DNA from: an uncultured Clostridia bacterium
GTDB lineage: Bacteria > Bacillota > Clostridia > Oscillospirales > Oscillospiraceae
Direction of reading: 5' to 3'
NCBI GenBank assembly: GCA_945910975.1
Contig: CAMDZY010000016.1
Span: 1-15,451 of the forward strand
Length of the DNA stretch: 15,451 nt
The notes beneath the pieces were generated by a model. The model saw nothing but the letters and a program-made list of their open reading frames with translations, was not told where the DNA came from and did no database searches. Position 1 is the first letter of the stretch, and the number at the start of each line of letters is the position of its first letter. This document shows positions 6,988 through 14,033 of this stretch, one piece after another. Made by a program: the position numbers and the translations under genes.

Positions 6988-7011
6988 GAACGGAAGGACA
7001 GGAGGTTCCTT

Positions 7012-8766
7012 ATGAAAAAGTTTATAGCAGTATTATTAGTGGTAGTTGTGCTGACACAGTTTTGCTTCGGATTTACAGTTACCGCGAGCGCAGACACAGA
7101 GGAAAGCAAGAATGTTGTAGAAGAATTGGCAAAGGATTATGTAGAAAAGTATATTGACAACACCTTCTTGTATACGGAACATGATTTGTCAGAAAACACG
7201 ATAAAAGAAGTCATGCGCGCGGATGAACAGGTCAGCGTAGCAGCAATTGCGCCGACCGGGGCAGCAAAGTACGCAACGGCAACAGGCGATATTTCATTTG
7301 TGGAAGATGTCGCAGATTATTACACGTATATCCGTGCATCGCAAAACATTCAGCGGTACAATTTTGAGTATGCAGTCCATGTGACGGACAGCACGGTAAA
7401 CGAAAATCAGGCAACAGTTCAACTTTTCGCCGAGGCTTCGTTCCGGTATACGCTGGAAGATGAAATGTCATATTTGGGCGACCGCTATACCGTGGAGCTA
7501 ATTCGCACAAATAACGACTGGTACATATCCAATATGACATCCGATGGGATTGAAACGGAAGGCATAAGCAAGCAAACCTTTGACTATGACATCGCTGTGG
7601 CACAGTTCGACAGCTACTGCGCGACGATTCGTCCGGAACTCGATGCTGCAGCGGATTCTGAGCAGTTGGAGGCTATGGATGCATTTGATGAAAACATGGA
7701 ATTGCAGTCGACTGGTGATAATATCGATCAGTCCCGCACCTATAACCGAACCAATGCCATTGCATATGCAAATACATATTCCTCTGCCAATTATACACAG
7801 GCGACAGGAAACGACCCTAATTATTTGAATAAGGAATTGTTTTCTGACTATACAGAAGATGGCGGAAATTGTCAAAACTTTGTGTCACAGGCTGTTTGGG
7901 CTGGGTTCGGAGCAAGCAATACTAAAACAGCTGTCGATATTGGAGCGTTCCCGATGGACAAAAGTGGCACACACAAATGGTACCATATCTCGACTGATGA
8001 CAGAGCTTGCTGGACCGGAGTGAATAGCTTTTTTGGCTATTTCCAGTCATCGAACAGCGATAATGACAATATTGGTATGAAAGGCAATTATTATACAATT
8101 TATGCGGGATATGATTTTTCCAGCGTCACAACCAATAAAGCATCCCTTCTGGGTGCCGTGCTTAATGTAAATTACGATCCGACCTATAATGATGGAGCCG
8201 GTGGCTATGGCCATGCCATCCTCTTAACCGAGGCAACCGGGTTGACGTTCAACAAAGTAAAATTTTGCGGCAATTCTCCTATGCGCAGACAGGTCCTGTT
8301 GAGCGATAGCAGCTATACCTATAACGCGAGACTTCGTCTAATCGTTCCAACCACTATGAGGCATATCGTAAAATGTGAAAAGGGAAATGTTATATATCCG
8401 CAGCATACCTATCAAACGACATACTCTACCGGTACGCCATGTACCTGTAAAACCTGCGGAAAATGCAGACTCATTGTCACGCCCAATATGATGAGGCCCA
8501 TGAAAAACGGAACGGCAACGGTTAGTGGCAGTGCAAATTATACCTGTTATCGGATGGCGATCGGTATCACATCTCCAAGCGGGACAACGACTTGGAAAGA
8601 AATTACCAATACTAAAAATGCGTCCACCACATATAACTTTAGTGAAAAGGGACTATATACCATAAAGCTGTGTGGCAGGGATGTTGAGGAGGGCAGCACT
8701 GACATAAATGGAAAATTAATAACCAGCACAAATGTAACGACAGTTTTTACCGTAAGAGTGTGGTAG
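7012..8766 (+). CDS. Secreted protein with putative Amidase_6-like domain, Cys cluster and beta-rich tail
   Basis: This 584-residue protein begins with a signal peptide (MKKF, hydrophobic core, likely cut after A-S-A at residue 27). Residues about 30-235 form an alpha/beta part that could be NTF2-like; it ends in a segment containing YTVELIRTNNDWYISNM. From Tyr244 (YNRTNAIAYANTY) a region resembles the putative amidase domain Amidase_6 (papain/NlpC-like Cys-His enzymes): Cys287 in GGNCQNFVSQAVWAG, His401 in GYGHAILL and Asn421 in FCGNSP are the candidate catalytic residues. Four cysteines follow (477, 479, 482, 485; CTCKTCGKC), then an Ig-like beta-rich tail (about 495-584). It probably acts outside the cell, perhaps on peptidoglycan, but the substrate is unknown. 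AGGAGG at 7000-7005 fixes the start; in-frame upstream starts lack a ribosome site. Codons are AT-richer than in the neighbours. Confidence 0.75.
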   Translation: MKKFIAVLLVVVVLTQFCFGFTVTASADTEESKNVVEELAKDYVEKYIDNTFLYTEHDLSENTIKEVMRADEQVSVAAIAPTGAAKYATATGDISFVEDVADYYTYIRASQNIQRYNFEYAVHVTDSTVNENQATVQLFAEASFRYTLEDEMSYLGDRYTVELIRTNNDWYISNMTSDGIETEGISKQTFDYDIAVAQFDSYCATIRPELDAAADSEQLEAMDAFDENMELQSTGDNIDQSRTYNRTNAIAYANTYSSANYTQATGNDPNYLNKELFSDYTEDGGNCQNFVSQAVWAGFGASNTKTAVDIGAFPMDKSGTHKWYHISTDDRACWTGVNSFFGYFQSSNSDNDNIGMKGNYYTIYAGYDFSSVTTNKASLLGAVLNVNYDPTYNDGAGGYGHAILLTEATGLTFNKVKFCGNSPMRRQVLLSDSSYTYNARLRLIVPTTMRHIVKCEKGNVIYPQHTYQTTYSTGTPCTCKTCGKCRLIVTPNMMRPMKNGTATVSGSANYTCYRMAIGITSPSGTTTWKEITNTKNASTTYNFSEKGLYTIKLCGRDVEEGSTDINGKLITSTNVTTVFTVRVW

Positions 8767-8800
8767 TCCGACCGATTACGTATTGAAAGGGGGTATTACG

Positions 8801-9646
8801 ATGAAGAAAAAAGTGTTATGCCTTACGCTTGCCTTACTGCTGATGCTGTCGGTTGTCGCTTGCAGTAACGGCGGGGACAAGGAATCAACTGCGCCGCCAG
8901 AGAGCAGCGCACCCACTGAGCCGCCCACACAGGCGACCGAACCGCCGGAGACAACTGCACCAACAGAGCCGGAGCCGACCTTACCGCCGGAGGGGAAACT
9001 GCCTTGTGAGCAGCCGTGGTGCGAGGAGTTGGAGTTTATCCGCTCCATCGAAAGAGAGTATGAATTCGTGGAAGCCCAGAGCAAAGATGCAGGGGGACAG
9101 CGTTTCTTATATACCGGCGAAAGCAATGTTGTTGACATACCGGGGCTTGATTTTACACTCACACTTCCGGAGGAGTGGATGGATCGCATAGAAGTGATTG
9201 TGTGCCGTGTCGGCTGGGTCGATGATGGCGCCGGGAGCGTAGCTAGAGTTTGCGTACTCAACAAGGAATTGGGCAAGCAATATGCGAACCATTGGCTCGG
9301 CGAAGATGGACAGGCGGAATATGAAAAACCAGAGAACAGCGATATACTTTTTACTGCCCGTATGGCCGATCCAATTTTGAGTGTAGCTGTTTATGATGAA
9401 GAAGCGCTTGCTTCAAATGCGGATGCGCAGCGCAAGCTTGCGGGAGGTTATCTGCTGGACGGTGGCTCGAAAAACGGCAAGCATTACATACTTATCTCCA
9501 CACAGTTGGGCGAACCTCAAGATGACCAGCCCATGTTGACGAGGTTTGAATTGATTTGCGACATTGGGCAGGAAGCCTATGACGAAGTGGTTGGCGACCT
9601 GTTTTGCACACCGGAGCAGGCGTTTGAGATTTTCAAGCTGAGATAA
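8801..9646 (+). CDS. Putative lipoprotein with Pro/Thr/Glu-rich stalk, function unknown
   Basis: The 281-residue product has a lipoprotein signal: MKKK, a leucine-rich core and a lipobox VVAC with Cys21, so it should be lipid-anchored on the outer face of the membrane by Lgt and LspA (lspA lies in this window). Residues about 30-66 are a low-complexity linker of Pro, Thr, Glu and Ala, typical of a stalk across the wall. A globular part follows (about 67-281), starting with Cys69 and Cys74 and containing LDFTLTLPEEWMDRIE; I do not recognise its family. An AAAGGGGG ribosome site at 8786-8793 fixes the ATG at 8801. The gene starts 34 bases after the amidase-domain gene with no promoter visible between, so the two are likely co-transcribed and may work together at the cell surface. 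Confidence 0.75.
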   Translation: MKKKVLCLTLALLLMLSVVACSNGGDKESTAPPESSAPTEPPTQATEPPETTAPTEPEPTLPPEGKLPCEQPWCEELEFIRSIEREYEFVEAQSKDAGGQRFLYTGESNVVDIPGLDFTLTLPEEWMDRIEVIVCRVGWVDDGAGSVARVCVLNKELGKQYANHWLGEDGQAEYEKPENSDILFTARMADPILSVAVYDEEALASNADAQRKLAGGYLLDGGSKNGKHYILISTQLGEPQDDQPMLTRFELICDIGQEAYDEVVGDLFCTPEQAFEIFKLR

Positions 9647-9652
9647 AATAAT

Positions 9653-9689
9653 TTCGGGCTACCGCAACGGAATGTTGCGGTAGCCCGAA
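9653..9689. terminator. Bidirectional terminator between convergent genes
   Basis: The 16-base arms at 9653-9668 and 9674-9689 are perfectly complementary around a GGAAT loop. It sits between the lipoprotein stop (9646) and the convergent thiT stop (9711). On the minus strand the tail ATTATTTTAT is T-rich, which fits termination of thiT. On the plus strand there is no T-run after the stem, so termination of the lipoprotein transcript would rest on the stem itself. Confidence 0.75.
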
Positions 9690-9710
9690 TGCAAAAGAAT
9701 CAATTCTGGC

Positions 9711-10277
9711 TTATATGGCGGGCGCAAGGTACTTGCGCAGCGCGGTTTGTTGCAGCAGGAAGAAGACGATGCACGCCAACAGCAGGTTGCACACGGCGTA
9801 GAAGCCGTTGTAAAGTGCGGAATAGATCCACGGCGTGGTCATGGTCATGCCGAAAAATTCTTCCGGCATATACTCTGCCCAGACCGTTGCGCCGGTAACG
9901 TAGTTGCCGAGAAACCGGCCAAGGGTTCCCACCACTGCGCCCAAGTAGATGCCGCCGGGGAGTTTCCAGCACAGACCGCCCAAGCCCAGCAGAGCGAAAG
10001 CGACAAGATAGTCGCCCACAATGGACTGCCAGGCCCAGGCATACGCACCGTCCAAAAGCAACTGCAAAACGGCATATGCCGTACTGACCAGCATGGACGG
10101 GCCAAAGCCCCAGCGGACGCAGTACAGGAAAATCGGAATCAGACCGGGGGAGATGGAGCCGCCCTGCGGCAGTTCATACAGCTTGACATAGCTGAGAACC
10201 TGCGCCAGCGCGATCATGATGGCACCCTCGCACAGAGCGCGCAGCTTGACGGAGTTGGTGAATTTGGCTTGTTTCAT
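9711..10277 (-). CDS. thiT: ThiT-type thiamine transporter substrate-binding subunit (ECF type)
   Basis: ThiT is the membrane S-component that binds thiamine and delivers it to the shared ECF energising module (encoded elsewhere). The 188-residue product has several hydrophobic segments and the family's conserved regions: LPQGGSISPGLIPIFLYC, then AYAVLQLLLDGAYAWAWQ, and FLGNYVTGATVWAEY. The ATG at 10275-10277 is fixed by AGGAGG at 10284-10289. A track from further upstream would run through the riboswitch. Direct control by a TPP riboswitch in the leader strongly supports the assignment. It lies downstream of thiN but has its own promoter. Confidence 0.93.
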   Translation of the reverse strand: MKQAKFTNSVKLRALCEGAIMIALAQVLSYVKLYELPQGGSISPGLIPIFLYCVRWGFGPSMLVSTAYAVLQLLLDGAYAWAWQSIVGDYLVAFALLGLGGLCWKLPGGIYLGAVVGTLGRFLGNYVTGATVWAEYMPEEFFGMTMTTPWIYSALYNGFYAVCNLLLACIVFFLLQQTALRKYLAPAI

Positions 10278-10301
10278 ACAAAACCTCCTGTAGAATGAAA
10301 A

Positions 10302-10329
10302 TTGCCGCACAGAATAATCCGTGCGGCAA
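10302..10329 (-). terminator. Expression-platform terminator of the TPP riboswitch
   Basis: TTGCCGCAC and GTGCGGCAA form a perfect 9-bp stem (10302-10310 with 10321-10329) with a 10-base loop. On the minus strand it is followed by TTTTCATTC, then the AGGAGG site of thiT. Its place between the aptamer and the gene fits TPP-induced premature termination. The T-run is short, so an added effect on translation is possible. Confidence 0.75.
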
Positions 10330-10354
10330 CGGTTTTCAGAAACAAGCTCTGCAA

Positions 10355-10436
10355 CCAATCTCCCTACGACGGCATTATCCGTATCAGGTTAAAGGGTTTG
10401 GGAAAATCCCATCTCAGCCGAAGCACCCCTGATGAT
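10355..10436 (-). promoter_or_regulatory. TPP riboswitch aptamer (THI element)
   Basis: On the minus strand the conserved THI-box words appear in the right order: CAGGGGTGC, GGCTGAGA, ACCCTTTAACCTGAT, CGGATAATGCCG and CGTAGGGA. These are the two arms of the TPP aptamer and its core. When TPP is abundant, the riboswitch should shut off thiT through the hairpin downstream. The aptamer is about 80 bases long; the end positions are approximate to a few bases. Confidence 0.97.
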
Positions 10437-10453
10437 TCTGTTTTGGCAGAACT

Positions 10454-10482
10454 ATTTTACAACAAATTTTGTCATGGGTCAA
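10454..10482 (-). promoter_or_regulatory. Promoter of riboswitch-thiT
   Basis: On the minus strand TTGACC (10477-10482) and TAAAAT (10454-10459) are separated by 17 bases, just ahead of the aptamer. The -35 lies inside the last codons of thiN, and the thiN stop codon falls between -35 and -10. thiT can therefore be expressed separately from the upstream operon. Confidence 0.8.
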
Positions 10483-11107
10483 GGAAAAATGCGTAATTTT
10501 TTCGCTTAGAAACAATCACAAGCGTGCCTTGCGCAACGTGGACATAGGCAGGCGCGCCGGTAAATTCGTTGCTGACACCGAGTGCGACTTGACGCGTCAG
10601 CGTGGCTTCGTGCAGAGGATAGTACAGGCCGTGCAGTGTGACGCCGCTTGCCGTGTCACTGTGCGAAAAAACGGAGATTCGCCCAACGGCGCTTGCTGGA
10701 AAGCGGAGTGTACTGTTGTGCAGTGCGGTGACGGCGTTGTCGCCATCCAACGCATAGGCCGTTGCGCCTTGCTCTGCCAAATATGCCAGCAGAGATAAAT
10801 TTGCAAGCGTGTGATCCAGCTGCCCACCCAGGCAGCCGTCAAGTAAAAAGGTATCGCAGCCCTGCTTCAGCGCCAAACGGACAGCCAGCGCAGAGTCCGT
10901 ATCGTCCTTTTCGACCGGGTGGCGCTCGATGGGGACATTGTTTGGAATATCGTGCAAGGAGTCAAAATCGCCGAGCAGCAGATCCGGCACAATGCCGTGT
11001 GCCGCCAAGGCCCGATAACCGCCGTCTGCGGCAATCACAAAATCGCCCGGCTTTGGCAGAACCGGCAGCGCAGTCGGCGCAGCGCCGACCAGAAAGCAGC
11101 GTTTCAT
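10472..11107 (-). CDS. thiN: Thiamine pyrophosphokinase
   Basis: This enzyme transfers pyrophosphate from ATP to thiamine to make TPP, the active cofactor. The 211-residue product shows the family's motifs: AADGGYRAL (26-34), PDLLLGDFDS (41-50), EKDDTDSALA (66-75), GGQLDHTLANL (94-104) and SNEFTG (179-184). The first ones carry the Asp residues that bind metal and nucleotide. I chose the ATG at 11105-11107, which overlaps the stop of the upstream lipoprotein gene in an ATGA, so it is probably translationally coupled. It is the last gene of the lspA-rluD-lipoprotein-thiN chain. It lies outside the riboswitch, so the TPP-making step appears not to be under TPP feedback here, while uptake is. 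Confidence 0.95.
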   Translation of the reverse strand: MKRCFLVGAAPTALPVLPKPGDFVIAADGGYRALAAHGIVPDLLLGDFDSLHDIPNNVPIERHPVEKDDTDSALAVRLALKQGCDTFLLDGCLGGQLDHTLANLSLLAYLAEQGATAYALDGDNAVTALHNSTLRFPASAVGRISVFSHSDTASGVTLHGLYYPLHEATLTRQVALGVSNEFTGAPAYVHVAQGTLVIVSKRKNYAFFLDP

Positions 11108-11598
11108 TGGAGCCAATACCCCGCTTCCTTGCTGCCCGTCAGGGTGACGGTGTAGGTTTGTCCCGGCACAGGTGAAAGCTCAACCGGTTCGCTCTGACAG
11201 TAGGACACGGAACCGGCGCTGACAACAAAAACCTTGGCAGTGAACGTTTCGGGAAAGCCGTCGGGCAGCAGCTCCTTGTCAAACACCTGCTCAATGCGTT
11301 CGCCCACTTCAACCCAACCGCCGTCGGGTAGCGTACATAGGACGCTGGGCAGCGTTGTGCCGTCGACCTCGCAGGAAAACCCGACGCCGTGAATACGTTC
11401 GCCGCTTTCGTTTTCGACACAGACGGTGAAGGACGCGTCATCGGGCAGCGCGGATTCACAGGCAAGTGGTGCATCTTCGTATGCGTCAAAGGCTACCGTT
11501 GTCAACTCGGTTGCAGAAGCAGACGCATCGGCCGGATCGTTTGCGCACGCCGAAAGGCAAAGCAGCAGCGCCAGTAAAATATAGATACGTTTCATCAT
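11104..11598 (-). CDS. Putative lipoprotein, function unknown
   Basis: This product of about 164 residues starts MMKRIYILLALLLCLSACAN, with a short hydrophobic core and a clear lipobox LSAC (Cys18), so it should be lipid-anchored and cleaved by LspA. The mature part has several cysteines (in FTVCVENESGE, GFSCEVDG, SVLCTLPDGG and YCQSEPVEL) and a pattern of short beta strands that suggests one small Ig-like or similar beta-sandwich. I do not recognise the family. Its start (ATGATG, 11593-11598) overlaps the rluD stop as ATGA, preceded by GAGGTG. By spacing, the second ATG (11595) is as good as the first. Its stop overlaps the thiN start. The reason for its place between rluD and thiN is not known. 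Confidence 0.75.
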   Translation of the reverse strand: MMKRIYILLALLLCLSACANDPADASASATELTTVAFDAYEDAPLACESALPDDASFTVCVENESGERIHGVGFSCEVDGTTLPSVLCTLPDGGWVEVGERIEQVFDKELLPDGFPETFTAKVFVVSAGSVSYCQSEPVELSPVPGQTYTVTLTGSKEAGYWLQ

Positions 11599-12509
11599 AT
11601 CACCTCGTTTGGCGTTCCGAGTTTGTGTAGAACCGTTTGAAAATATGCCGGCAGAGGACTTTCCAGCGTCATTCGCTCGTTGGTACGGGGATGGACAAAG
11701 GTCAGATACTGCGCGTGCAGACACTGTGTGTCGCAGCCCAACTCCGGCTTTTTGCGGCCGTAGACCATGTCGCCCAGAATGGGGTGGCTGATATGTGCCA
11801 TATGGACGCGGATTTGATGGGTGCGCCCGGTTTCCAGATGGCACTGGACATAGGTATAGCTGCCGTAGCGCTCCAAAACCTGATAGTGCGTCACGGCTTC
11901 GCGCCCGCCTTGCCGCGTTACGGCCATGCGTTTGCGGTCGGTGGGGTGGCGGCCGATGGGTGCGTCAACGGTACCGGCATCCTCGCGCAGATTGCCGCAG
12001 ACAATGGCGGCGTAGGTGCGTGCCAAGCTGTGATCTTGCAGCTGCGCTGCCAAATGGCGGTGGGCAAAGTCGTTTTTTGCCACAATCAGCAGACCGGAGG
12101 TATCCTTGTCGATCCGGTGGACAATACCGGGGCGCAATTCGCCGTTGATGCCGGACAGGGAGTCCTTGCAGTGATACAGCAGTGCATTGACCAGCGTGCC
12201 GTTTGGATGCCCTGCAGCGGGATGCACCACCAGTCCCTTGGGCTTGTCAATGACGATGATGTCATCGTCCTCCATGACGATTTGCAGCGGGGTGTCCTCT
12301 GGCTGCACAGAGATTTCCTCCGCCTGCGGCAGCGTGACGGAAAATTCGTCGCCGGACATTGTTTTATAGTTCTTTTTCACCGCCACGCCGTTGCGTGTGA
12401 CCATTCCGTTGTCACACAGCTTTTGTGCGGCACTGCGGCTCAGTTCCGGCAGCGCGCGGCAGAGAAAAACATCGATCCGCTCGCCGGAACGTTCACTTTG
12501 CAGAATCAT
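11595..12509 (-). CDS. RluA/RluD-family 23S rRNA pseudouridine synthase
   Basis: Family members convert specific uridines of 23S rRNA to pseudouridine. The 304-residue protein has an N-terminal S4-like RNA-binding part (residues about 8-65, with RIDVFLCRAL and SRSAAQKLCDNGMVTRNG) and the catalytic domain with IDKPKGLVVHP. The signature HRIDKDTSGLL carries the catalytic Asp134, and ETGRTHQIRVH comes later. I chose the ATG at 12507-12509, which has an AAAGGA site 8 bases upstream. It overlaps the end of lspA by 17 bases. lspA followed by an RluD-type gene is a common Firmicute order. The exact target uridines (RluD-like or another paralogue) cannot be set from sequence, so no gene symbol is given. 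Confidence 0.93.
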   Translation of the reverse strand: MILQSERSGERIDVFLCRALPELSRSAAQKLCDNGMVTRNGVAVKKNYKTMSGDEFSVTLPQAEEISVQPEDTPLQIVMEDDDIIVIDKPKGLVVHPAAGHPNGTLVNALLYHCKDSLSGINGELRPGIVHRIDKDTSGLLIVAKNDFAHRHLAAQLQDHSLARTYAAIVCGNLREDAGTVDAPIGRHPTDRKRMAVTRQGGREAVTHYQVLERYGSYTYVQCHLETGRTHQIRVHMAHISHPILGDMVYGRKKPELGCDTQCLHAQYLTFVHPRTNERMTLESPLPAYFQTVLHKLGTPNEVI

Positions 12510-12969
12510 TGCGCTTGTCCTTTCGGTCAAAAATCAAGATATAGACAACCAACAAAATTGCGCCGCAGGTGACAAAGCAGTCCGCCACGTTGAAAACCGG
12601 AAAATCAATAAACGTAACATTTATCATGTCGGTTACTTCGCCATAGAACAGCCGGTCGATAAAATTGCCGATCGCGCCGCCGATGATGGCAGCAAGGCAA
12701 AACAGCTCGAATTTTTTGGTAAACATTTTTTTCCAAATCACCACAACGAGCAGCGCCAGCAGCGCGACCGTGATTCCCACAAAAAACCATCGCGCCCCGG
12801 ACAGCAGCGACCACGCCATGCCGGAATTGCGCACATAGTACAGCTCCACCACGCCGGGGATCAAGGTGCGGCTTTCGTACAAAGCCATGTGATGGGACAC
12901 AAAATATTTTGAAATCTGATCCGCCGCCACAATAAAGGCCGCGAACAGGCTCATGAAAGCATAGGTCAT
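12493..12969 (-). CDS. lspA: Lipoprotein signal peptidase (signal peptidase II)
   Basis: LspA cuts the signal peptide from diacylglyceryl-modified prolipoproteins in the membrane; two probable substrates are encoded in this window. The 158-residue protein has four hydrophobic segments and the family motifs: ADQISKYFV (16-24), RNSGMAWSLLSG (47-58), GAIGNFIDRLFYGEVTD (98-114) and FNVADCFVT (126-134). The catalytic aspartates are Asp105 and Asp130. I chose the ATG at 12967-12969 because GGAGG lies 8 bases before it; upstream in-frame starts have no such site. It is the first gene of the lspA-rluD-lipoprotein-thiN chain, with its own promoter. Confidence 0.96.
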   Translation of the reverse strand: MTYAFMSLFAAFIVAADQISKYFVSHHMALYESRTLIPGVVELYYVRNSGMAWSLLSGARWFFVGITVALLALLVVVIWKKMFTKKFELFCLAAIIGGAIGNFIDRLFYGEVTDMINVTFIDFPVFNVADCFVTCGAILLVVYILIFDRKDKRNDSAK

Positions 12970-13015
12970 TGAAAAAACCTCCATACCGCAAATCCTCTGC
13001 ATCACAATCACAATT

Positions 13016-13044
13016 ATTATAACACACTTTTCCTACATTGGCTA
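13016..13044 (-). promoter_or_regulatory. Promoter of the lspA operon (extended -10)
   Basis: On the minus strand a perfect TATAAT (13016-13021) is preceded by TGT, an extended -10. The -35 region at 17 bases is TAGCCA (13039-13044), a 4-of-6 match. It lies about 47 bases upstream of lspA and is divergent from the transketolase promoter. Confidence 0.65.
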
Positions 13045-13137
13045 GCATTTTCTTTTCCACCGGATGCTCTTGCCGTTTTCTACAAAAACTGCTTGCGTTT
13101 TCTGTTTCATTTCCTACTTTCCTTTTTGAAAAAGATG

Positions 13138-13146
13138 TGTTATACT
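13138..13146 (+). promoter_or_regulatory. Probable extended -10 promoter of the transketolase genes
   Basis: TGT followed by TATACT (13141-13146) forms an extended -10, about 40 bases before the transketolase start. No good -35 is seen at the right distance (TTTCCT or similar only), as is allowed for extended -10 promoters. The stretch 13045-13137 is pyrimidine-rich on the plus strand and holds no gene I can support. Confidence 0.55.
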
Positions 13147-13186
13147 ATTTTTATCAGACCAAATTTCTTTGAAAAGGAATGAAATT

Positions 13187-14032
13187 ATGGAAAAGCTCAA
13201 CAGCAAAGAACTGGCCATTATGGCTACCAAAGCCCGCCTGCTGGCTGTGGATGCCGTGCATACGGCATCGTCCGGTCACCCCGGCGGCTCTCTGTCCTGC
13301 ATGGACGCATTGACAACTCTTTATTTTAACGAAATGAACGTTGACACCGCCAATCCCCAGTGGCAGGATCGCGACCGCTTCGTACTCTCCAAGGGTCACT
13401 GCGCACCGGCACTGTATTCCGTGCTGGCCCTGCGCGGCTTCTTCCCGGTTGAGGATTTGAAGCTGCTGCGCTCCATCAAGGCGCACCTGTCCGGCCACCC
13501 GGATATGCGCCATGTCAAGGGCGTGGATATGTCAACAGGCTCGCTCGGTCAGGGCTTGAGCGCCGCTGTCGGCATGGCACTGGGCGCCAAGCACAACGGC
13601 AAGACCTACCGCACCTACGCTATCTGCGGCGACGGTGAAATTGCAGAGGGTCAGATTTGGGAAGCTGCCATGGCAGCGGCCAAGTGGGATCTGGACAATC
13701 TGTGCGCATTCGTCGACGTCAACGGTCTGCAAATTGACGGCAGAACCTGCGACGTTATGCCCTCCGAGCCGCTCGACAAGAAATTTGAAGCCTTCGGCTG
13801 GCACGTGGTGAAGATCGACGGTCATGATTTCGACCAGATCCTTGCAGCATTGGCCGAAGCTCGCCAGACCAAGGGCAAGCCCACGATGATCCTCATGAAG
13901 ACCGTCAAGGGCAAGGACGTTTCCTACATGGAAAATCAGGCCGGCTGGCATGGCAAGGCGCCCGATGACGCCGCTTTTGCCACCGCTAAGGCAGAACTTG
14001 AACAGAAACTGGCAGAACTGGAGGGCAAGTAA
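13187..14032 (+). CDS. Transketolase, N-terminal (TPP-binding) subunit
   Basis: Transketolase moves two-carbon units between sugar phosphates in the non-oxidative pentose phosphate pathway. Here the enzyme is split into two proteins, as in many Clostridia and archaea. This 282-residue half carries the TPP/magnesium site: SSGHPGGSLSC (28-38), SKGHCAPALY (68-77), STGSLGQGLSAAVGMALGAK (116-135) and GDGEIAEGQIWEA (148-160) ending in Asn179 (VDVNGLQ), the GDG-to-N thiamine motif. I chose the ATG at 13187-13189 with AAGGA 8 bases upstream. The C-terminal subunit starts 1 base after the stop, so both are made together. The genes sit beside thiN and thiT, which supply its cofactor. Confidence 0.94.
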   Translation: MEKLNSKELAIMATKARLLAVDAVHTASSGHPGGSLSCMDALTTLYFNEMNVDTANPQWQDRDRFVLSKGHCAPALYSVLALRGFFPVEDLKLLRSIKAHLSGHPDMRHVKGVDMSTGSLGQGLSAAVGMALGAKHNGKTYRTYAICGDGEIAEGQIWEAAMAAAKWDLDNLCAFVDVNGLQIDGRTCDVMPSEPLDKKFEAFGWHVVKIDGHDFDQILAALAEARQTKGKPTMILMKTVKGKDVSYMENQAGWHGKAPDDAAFATAKAELEQKLAELEGK

Positions 14033-14033
14033 T

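Noticed and set aside
6950..6990. T-box or ZTP-riboswitch-like words in the leader (GGGTGGAC; GACTGG with CGCCTGGG)
   Set aside because: The T-box core UGGN-ACCGCG and the specifier stem are missing, and the ZTP words are too close together and in the wrong arrangement. The likeness is short enough to be chance.
6985..7005. Similarity of GGAACGGAAGGACAGG to the conserved loop of signal recognition particle RNA
   Set aside because: Only a few bases match and the rest of the SRP RNA helix is missing; it is also partly the ribosome site of the next gene.
6889..7011. In-frame N-terminal extension of the amidase-domain gene (starts at 6889, 6910 or 6985)
   Set aside because: None has a ribosome site, the signal peptide would be pushed inside the protein, and two of the three ATGs lie in hairpin parts of the leader. 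The ATG at 7012 has AGGAGG and a normal signal peptide.
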